A stretch of DNA of 64,000 nucleotides, taken from assembly GCF_902459465.1 (NCBI RefSeq), contig NC_047070.1:15092156-15156155 (forward strand). Direction: 5' to 3'. The notes under the pieces are model-generated. The model was not told the DNA's origin. It worked only from the letters and a program-made list of their open reading frames with translations, and did no database searches. The DNA comes from Asterias rubens (lineage: Eukaryota; Echinodermata; Asteroidea; Forcipulatida; Asteriidae). Shown here piece by piece: positions 56,621 to 64,000 of the stretch (the stretch's first letter is position 1; each line of letters begins with the position of its first letter). The position numbers were made by a program, and so were the translations under genes.

Positions 56621-58929
56621 CCAAAAAGAGAAACGAAAAACAAACCCTTCCTGATCCGGAAATCAGAGAAACAGCGCCCGCTACGTTCGTTCACTACAAG
56701 CGTGTACAGTTTTTGCCGTGCATAGATCGGAACGTTGGTTGTGTGTGAGACTAAGGTAGGGCGGTTGATTGCACACATGAGCACTTCATTTCGCACTACA
56801 TTGGCCCATTATAACACCACACAAAAATCATAATCACCGTTTTGATTGACATCAAATAAAATTAAAATAAAAAAGGCAGCATAGCACCCCCCCCCCCCCT
56901 GTCCCACCCTAACCCACCCAGACATGGTTAATAAGCTTAATAATGGTAGGATGTTTTGATAAATTGGCCAATGAACATTGTTTACAAAACGATGTCGTAT
57001 TTTAAATTCTTTTGGGAGGAATTATGAAATATGCACCACTCCCATCCATCAGCACCACCACCATTTGGACTGGCCGCCGCTATTGTATTTGGTAATTTGA
57101 GAACGGTATGTATGGAGATAAATATACTATTCACTTTTCTCAATACATCAAAATTGCAAGCACAGTTTTTATAATCCCCCTTCCAAATCCATGGACATGT
57201 ATTTTGTTTCACCATAACCTACTTGCAAAAATTGTGAGGGGATGCCTTGTCCATAATGTCAAACCCTAAAATTTCAAACATTTTGGACAATATACATACA
57301 GGAACAACCAAATCATAGCTGTTTTGTTATTACCGTTTTTTAGTACTTGTAAAACAGATGGCGTCCATTTTAATCAACAGTGTTTTTAATACACAGGTAA
57401 GTAAAACCCATTACGTAAGTGTGTACACCGTGTACAACCATGGCCCCCCGGCCGTGACATGACCTAATTGGATGCGCACAAACATTCCAATGACTCCTTT
57501 TGTAAACGGATTTAAAAAAAAAAACACAAACATTTCTAAGCACAGACATCCATAGACTTGTGGACAAGTCGTTAAATCGGCCCCACGCGCTGAGATAGTG
57601 CTCCCCCGACAACACTGCTCTCGCGCGAACTCACTGCTCTCGCGCGAACTGATGGCTCCCCGATTTCGACTCCTCATTTTAAAACGACTTGTACAAGTTG
57701 TCAGCAGTTTGTACGTGCACAGCCTATGGGCACTTCAGCCGAAATCGTACGGACGCATCTGATTGGTCGATGTCGTTAAATCAATGAATATTCAACATGT
57801 ATATGCTATCAAACAGTACACCCTGTATTGGATGGGTTCGGGAAGTCACATGTGTATGAATGAACGATCAACAAACCTGTCAGCGTGTATTTATGCCTAC
57901 ACACTAGACGTCGTGTGTGTATGGTTGTACTTTTGAGTACGGATTTTCATCGGGAACTTTGACGTGCATATTAAATAAATAACTTCGTCTTAACTTGGTC
58001 TGACTTGGCTGATAAACTTGAAGAACAAGATATAGAAGCAGCTGTCAAGTAGCCAGTTTTCTCAAGGCATGCAACATGCAAGAGATCTGCTCACGTCGAC
58101 GACATCGCAAGGAAGAAGAAGAAGAAGCCGCCATTTGTATGCATCATGCCAACACACACACACTGCACACAGCGTGTATTGATTGATGAAAGGCAATGAC
58201 ACTTTTGTAAACAAATGATTTGCACCGGCCGAATATTCGATGTAATCAGTAGCCTTGCTCAAGGCAGTGGTGATATGGTTGGTGCATACTGTGTTGGCAT
58301 CATGAAATCAAAACAGGTGAGCTTGCTGTTAAGTTTCTTAATTAAACTACTAATAAATTTGCGTTGACAAATAATATTGCAAAAATCTACCTCCATGGAG
58401 TTACCGGTAACTTGGTTTGGGGCTTCTTACTTAAAAGAACAAGTTTTGTTTTGAAGTAAAACTTAACAAAACGTGTTATTATTCATATAACTCACTGGTT
58501 CCACCATGGAGGTAGTTTCTACCTCCATGGTTCCACAAAAAGCACTGTCGTCAGTGGCGGTTGCACCGACACACACAGGTTATTAAAATTGAGCCCCTAC
58601 TTCTAAAGTTCTAGTTCTACACAAGGTTACTTGTTTTGCATTGTTGTTGGAACTTTTGTATCTAGAGAGTAGAGTCTCAAGCAATGCAAAAAGTACCAAA
58701 TTCACTGTTTTTGTTGGTTTTTATAATTAAACATAATTGTTGTTTTTTTTAGAAACAATAACAAAACATAATAACAAAATGTTTAAAAAATTTAAACACT
58801 AAAACTTAAATAAGATTTGAAATTACATGAGAGTCTTTATTTGTGATGGTGTTGCCTCGAACCTCACTTTAGCCCGTACGTATTAGGTAGGTTTTATTAG
58901 CTGCATGTTATGCCAGCAAACACGTGAAC

Positions 58930-59080
58930 GTGAAGGTCAAAACATTGTGTTGTTAGGTGACGTCACCACTTTGGGCTTAATTCATGCTCACGTAAGACGT
59001 CTGCACAGAGAGGTACCTGACGTGAAAAATGGTATCTTCATGTGTGATTTTAACAACACAATTTTCTGACATTTACGTTA
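58930..59080 (-). repeat. Dispersed repeat with GACGTCA motifs, reverse copy
   Basis: GGTGACGTCACCACTTTGGG, ATGCTCACGTAAGACGTCTG and TACCTGACGTGAAAAATGGT are the reverse complement of the 37.7-kb copy. Confidence 0.7.
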
Positions 59081-59189
59081 ACTTATTTGCTTGCAATAAG
59101 TATTAGCCTATCATACTACGGATAGTATTACACAATCAACATAAGTTCAGGTCAACATTGTGTGTTTCTTTCTTGTTTCCACAGGGTCA

Positions 59190-59703
59190 CATGGCAGCCT
59201 GACAGTGCAAGGGAAACACTCCTCGTTTAAGAAGGAAGTTCATTCCACCCCTACCCCTAAGCTGCTGTAAAAACTGTGAAAGTTTGATCTCCTGCCTTAC
59301 TGCGAGTCATGGGAAAAGTTAGCCGAGATGGATCTGCATTGGAGTGAAGATGGAGTGAAACTGATACAACTCAAGACACTCATTAAATTACTCTGGTGCC
59401 TGATTTATAAAGAAATGTTCATACAAATAAAATAATCTTAATTGCAATCCTCTGTTTAATTGGTAACCAATAAAGCGATCTTAGAAGGAGCAAGGCATCA
59501 CGACGGCGATTTAACCTAAATATAACACGAGCAGCCCAGTTCTGCAAACTGTGAAGTCTCTTTTAAAATATGCATGTGGGTTTTCTGTAAGCAGCCCATT
59601 ACAACAATCTAACCGAGAAAGAACATGGCTGCGAATCACATGATGTTATGAATCGTCAGATACATACTTCCTAATCTGTGACACATGAAATCGAACAGAC
59701 TTG
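59190..59703 (-). mobile_element. Decayed 3' end of a non-LTR retrotransposon (CR1/L2/Rex1-like reverse transcriptase)
   Basis: Read from 59703 downwards, the reverse strand gives, in shifting frames, RFHVSQIRKYVSDDS, then SHVLSRLDCCNGLL, then LQNWAARVIFRLNRRRDALL and LLRSLYWLPIKQRIAIKI, then a NADPSRLTFPMTRSKAGDQT-like block and WNELPS. This order (RKY, SRLDYCN, LQNxAAR, LHWLPI, RTRxKAGDRxF, WNxLP) is the usual C-terminal end of CR1/L2-type reverse transcriptases. Stops and frameshifts show it is dead. Confidence 0.85.
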
Positions 59704-59794
59704 CAAAGCTGGAGCCGTTTTCACGAAACGTTAATCTTAGGGTTTGCATGTTACGTTGCAAGGTTGGGACTCAACTCAAGTCGTAAGATTAACA

Positions 59795-60294
59795 NNNNNN
59801 NNNNNNNNNNNNNNNNNNNNNNNNNNNNNNNNNNNNNNNNNNNNNNNNNNNNNNNNNNNNNNNNNNNNNNNNNNNNNNNNNNNNNNNNNNNNNNNNNNNN
59901 NNNNNNNNNNNNNNNNNNNNNNNNNNNNNNNNNNNNNNNNNNNNNNNNNNNNNNNNNNNNNNNNNNNNNNNNNNNNNNNNNNNNNNNNNNNNNNNNNNNN
60001 NNNNNNNNNNNNNNNNNNNNNNNNNNNNNNNNNNNNNNNNNNNNNNNNNNNNNNNNNNNNNNNNNNNNNNNNNNNNNNNNNNNNNNNNNNNNNNNNNNNN
60101 NNNNNNNNNNNNNNNNNNNNNNNNNNNNNNNNNNNNNNNNNNNNNNNNNNNNNNNNNNNNNNNNNNNNNNNNNNNNNNNNNNNNNNNNNNNNNNNNNNNN
60201 NNNNNNNNNNNNNNNNNNNNNNNNNNNNNNNNNNNNNNNNNNNNNNNNNNNNNNNNNNNNNNNNNNNNNNNNNNNNNNNNNNNNNNNNNNNNNN
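59795..60294. other. Assembly gap, 500 N
   Basis: Exactly 500 unknown bases, a conventional scaffold-gap size. The junction between unique sequence and the satellite is hidden here. Confidence 0.99.
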
Positions 60295-63200
60295 CCCCCA
60301 ATTGAACTATGCTGTGTCCTGGAGTATGACAATAAACTACACCCCAGGCTTACCTGGCTCAACATCTGCCAGTGCCTGGTCCAGACCTACAAGAAGACGA
60401 CAGTTCTCCTCGATCATGGGCCTTCTTCACCTCAAGACCTACTGGGCCATTTCTCCTTCAGTAACTAGGGTATCAATTTGGGACTAATCTCCTTCAAGAG
60501 CTCGTTCTTCTTCGTTTTTTTCTTTTTATGTTTCTGTTGCAAAAAGTTAGAACTCTTTGGTGCATATGTGTAGCACTGATTACAAGAGTACCTCTTTTGC
60601 TCAAAATGGAAACTTAAAGAAAAAAAAATGCAATTGTTCTCCTTCAGACACACAGTTAAGTTACCCCCCCCCCCCCCAATTGAACTATGCTGTGTCCTGG
60701 AGTATGACAACAAACTACACCCCAGGCTTACCTGGCTCAACATCTGCCAGTGCCTGGTCCGCACCTAGAAGAAGACAACAGTTCTCCTCGATCATGGGCC
60801 TTCTTCACCTCAAGGCCTACCGGGCATTTTCTCCTTCAGTCACTAGTGTATCAATTCGGGACTAATCTCGTTCAAGAACTGGTTCTTCTTCGTTTTTTTC
60901 TTTTCATGTTTCTGTTGCAAAAAGTTTAAACTCTTTGGTGCATATTTGTAGCACTGATTACAAGAGTACCTCTTTTGCTCAAAATGGAAACTTAAAGAAA
61001 AAAAAATGCAAATGTTCTCCTTCAGACACACAGTTAAGTTACCCCCCCCCCCCAATTGAACTATGCTGTGTCCTGGAGTATGACAATAACTACACCCCAG
61101 GCTTACCTGGCTCAACATCTGCCAGTGCCTGGTCCCCCACCTAGAAGAAGACAACAGTTCTCCTCGATCATGGGCCTTCTTCACCTACAGACCTACCGGG
61201 CATTTCTCTTCATCACTAGGTATCAATTCGGGACTAATCTGCTTCTAGAACTCGTTCTTCTCGGTTTTTTGCTTTTCATGTTGCTGTTGCAAAAAGTTTA
61301 AACTCTTTGGTGCCATATTGTAGCACTGATACAAGAGTACCTCTTTTGGCTCAAAATGGAAACTGAAGAAAAAAAATGCAAATGTTCTCCTTCAGACACA
61401 CAGTTAAGTTACCCCCCCCCCCCCAATGGAACTATGCGTGTCTGGAGTATGACAATAACTACACCCCCGGCTTACCTGGCTCAACATCTGTCATGCCTGG
61501 TTCGCACCTAGAAGAAGACGACAGTTCTCCTCGATCATGGGCCTTCTTCACCTCAAGACCTACTGGGCCATTTCTCCTTCAGTAACTACGGTATCAATTT
61601 AGGACTAATCTCCTTCAAGAGCTCGTTCTTCTTCGTTTTTTTCTTTTCATGTTTCTGTTGCAAAAAGTTTAAACTCTTTGGTGCATATTTGTAGCACTGA
61701 TTACAAGAGTACCTCTTTTGCTCAAAATGGAAACTTGAAGAAAAAAAAATGCAAATGTTCTCCTTCAGACACACAGTTAAGTTACCCCCCCCCCCCCCAA
61801 TGGAACTGTGCTGTCCTGGAGTATGACAATAAACTACACCCCAGGCTTACCTGGCTCAACATCTGCCAGTGCCTGGTCCGCACCTAGAAGAAGACAACAG
61901 TTCTCCTCGATCATGGGCCTTCTTCACCTCAAGACCTACTGGGCCATTTCTCCTTCAGTAACTAGGGTATCAATTTGGGACTAATCTCCTTCAAGAGCTC
62001 GTTCTTTTTCGTTTTTTTCTTTTCATGTTTCTGTTGCAAAAAGTTTAAACTCTTTGGTGCATATTTGTAGCACTGATTACAAGAGTACCTCTTTTGCTCA
62101 AAATGGAAACTTGAAGAAAAAAAAATGCAAATGTTCTCCTTCAGACACACAGTTAAGTTACCCCCCCCCCCCCCCAATTGAACTATGCTGTGTCCTGGAG
62201 TATGACAATAAACTACACCCCAGGCTTACCTGGCTCAACATCTGCCAGTGCCTGGTCCGCACCTAGAAGAAGACAACAGTTCTTCTCGATCATGGGCCTT
62301 CTTCACCTCAAGACCTACTGGGCCATTTCTCCTTCAGTAACTAGGGTATCAATTTGGGACTAATCTCCTTCAAGAGCTCGTTCTTCTTCGTTTTTTTCTT
62401 TTCATGTTTCTGTTGCAAAAAGTTTAAAATCTTTGGTGCATATGTGTAGCACTGATTACAAGAGTACCTCTTTTGCTCAAAATGGAAACTTGAAGAAAAA
62501 AAAATGCAAATGTTCTCCTTCAGACACACAGTTAAGTTACCCCCCCCCCCCCAATGGAACTGTGCTGTCCTGGAGTATGACAGTAAACTACACCCCAGGC
62601 TCACCTGGCTCAACATCTGTCAGTGCCTGGTTTGGGCCTAGAAGAAGACGATGTTCTCCTCGATCATGGGCCTTCTTCACCTCAAGACCTACTGGGCCAT
62701 TTCTCCTTCAGTAACTAGGGTATCAATTTGGGACTAATCTCCTTCAAGAGCTCGTTCTTCTTCGTTTTTTTCTTTTCATGTTTCTGTTGCAAAAAGTTTA
62801 AACTCTTTGGTGCCTATGTGTAGCACTGATTACAAGAGTACCTCTTTTGCTCAAAATGGAAACTTGAAGAAAAAAAAATGCAAATGTTCTCCTTCAGACA
62901 CACAGTTAAGTTACCCCCCCCCCCCCCCAATTGAACTATGCTGTGTCCTGGAGTATGACAATAAACTACACCCCAGGCTTACCTGGCTCAACATCTGCCA
63001 GTGCCTGGTCCGCACCTAGAAGAAGACAACAGTTCTCCTCGATCATGGGCCTTCTTCACCTCAAGACCTACTGGCATTTTCTCCTTCAGTCACTAGTGTA
63101 TCAATTCGGGACTAATCTCCTTCAAGAACTGGTTCTTCTTCGTTTTTTTCTTTTCATGTTTCTGTTGCAAAAAGTTTAAACTCTTTGGTGCATATTTGTA

Positions 63201-64000
63201 GCACTGATTACAAGAGTACCTCTTTTGCTCAAAATGGAAACTAGAAGAAAAAAAAATGCAAATGTTCTCCTTCAGACACACAGTTAAGTTACCCCCCCCC
63301 CCCCCCAATTGAACTATGCTGTGTCCTGGAGTATGACAATAAACTACACCCCAGGCTTACCTGGCTCAATATCTGCCAGTGCCTGGTCCGCACCTAGAAG
63401 AAGACAACAGTTCTCCTCGATCATGGGCCTTCTTCACCTCAAGACCTACTGGGCCATTTCTCCTTCAGTAACTAGGGTATCAATTTGGGACTAATCTCCT
63501 TCAAGAGCTCGTTCTTCTTCGTTTTTTTTCTTTTCATGTTTCTGTTGCAAAAAGTTTAAACTCTTTGGTGCATATGTGTAGCACTGATTACAAGAGTACC
63601 TCTTTTGCTCAAAATGGAAACTTGAAAAAAAAAGAATGCAAATGTTCTCCTTCAGACACACAGTTAAGTTACCCCCCCCCCCCCCCAATGGAACTATGCT
63701 GTGTCCTGGAGTATGACAATAAACTACACCCCAGGCTTACCTGGCTCAACATCTGTCAGTGCCTGGTTCGCACCTAGAAGAAGACAACAGTTCTCCGATC
63801 ATGGGCCTTCTTCACCTCAAGACCTACCTGGGCATTTCTCCTTCAGTCACTAGTGTATCAATTCGGGACTAATGGTCTCCTTCAGGAACTGGTTCTTCTT
63901 CGTTTTTTTCTTTTCATGTTTCTGTTGCAAAAAGTTTAAACTCTTTGGTGCATATTTGTAGCACTGATTACAAGAGTACCTCTTTTGCTCAAAATGGAAA
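60295..64000. repeat. Tandem satellite, about 377-bp monomer, about ten copies, open at the window end
   Basis: Taking the base after the poly-C run as unit start, copies begin at about 60300, 60678, 61054, 61425, 61799, 62176, 62552, 62929, 63307 and 63687 (periods 371-380). Each has a run of about 10-16 C, then AATTGAACTATGCTGTGTCC (or AATGG...), CCCAGGCTTACCTGGCTCAA, CGATCATGGGCCTTCTTCAC, CTTCGTTTTTTTCTTTTCAT and an A-run followed by ATGCAAAT. Open frames of 60-113 residues on both strands recur once per unit only because the sequence repeats; frames shift between copies with indels, so no coding is supported. Confidence 0.97.

Larger units (their letters stand above)
50239..59189. other. 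BTRC 3' UTR and repeat-rich downstream region
   Basis: No conserved coding exon was found in 9 kb. The BTRC 3' UTR starts here; its end is unknown (AATAAA candidates include about 52927 and 55516). Repeats named separately fill much of 50.9-56.6 kb. The part 56.7-58.9 kb is mostly unique-looking, with a duplicated CTCTCGCGCGAACT near 57620-57650 and repeated ACCTCCATGG motifs near 58390-58540. Confidence 0.5.

Noticed and set aside
58275..59210. A possible small spliced gene: ATG at 58275, donor CAG/gtgagc at 58316, acceptor at 59184, short reading frame and AATAAA at about 59427.
   Set aside because: The supposed second exon is the antisense of a decayed non-LTR reverse transcriptase (SRLDCCNGLL and WNELPS blocks), and the peptide would be only 19 residues.
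61090..61130. Similarity of CTTACCTGGC in the satellite to the 5' end of U1 snRNA, with the octamer as a possible snRNA enhancer.
   Set aside because: The match is about ten bases and nothing else of U1 (stem-loops, Sm site) is present; no other snRNA fits.
60465..63777. Recurring 60-113 residue open frames in the satellite, one with a CxxC...H pattern resembling a zinc finger.
   Set aside because: They recur only because the DNA repeats; frames change between copies with indels, the poly-C gives Pro or Gly runs, and the C2H2 spacing does not fit.

Overview
The window looks like nuclear DNA of an animal. Four multi-exon genes with animal orthologues are split by GT-AG introns, and the space between and inside them is packed with short dispersed repeats (tRNA-headed SINEs, foldback/MITE elements, a worn non-LTR retrotransposon end, and a satellite). 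The repeat style resembles that of echinoderms, perhaps a sea star. That is recognition from memory and was not checked by any search.

Layout. (1) Positions 36-16968, + strand: the 3' part of a kinesin-6 gene, KIF20B (MPHOSPH1). The window enters inside the motor domain. 23 coding exons in window keep one frame for 1,870 residues to the stop. One 2.1-kb exon carries five exact-period 210-bp (70-residue) coiled-coil repeats. (2) 18931-24306, + strand: RPP30, the RNase P/MRP protein subunit p30, nine exons, 308 residues. (3) 26527-29759, - strand: PBDC1, five coding exons, 158 residues. (4) 32314-50238, + strand: beta-TrCP (BTRC/FBXW11-type F-box/WD40 protein), twelve exons, 513 residues. PBDC1 and BTRC are divergently transcribed from a shared 2.5-kb region. 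(5) 50239-59794: no convincing gene; the BTRC 3' UTR and repeats, ending in a decayed non-LTR retrotransposon (59190-59703, -). (6) 59795-60294: a 500-base assembly gap. (7) 60295-64000: a tandem satellite with a monomer of about 377 bp, a poly-C run in each unit and an octamer-like ATGCAAAT in nearly all; it runs off the end of the window.

The genes do not form a pathway. They serve cytokinesis (KIF20B), tRNA/rRNA processing (RPP30), probably eEF1A folding (PBDC1) and SCF-dependent protein degradation (BTRC). KIF20B, RPP30 and BTRC all lie on human 10q23-q24, so their closeness here may be an old linkage. All exon models were built by reading splice sites and checking that phase is kept from exon to exon; no transcript evidence was available. 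I did not find a clear new biological system. The strongest leads are the KIF20B coiled-coil repeat expansion, the octamer-bearing satellite, and the foldback element families described below.
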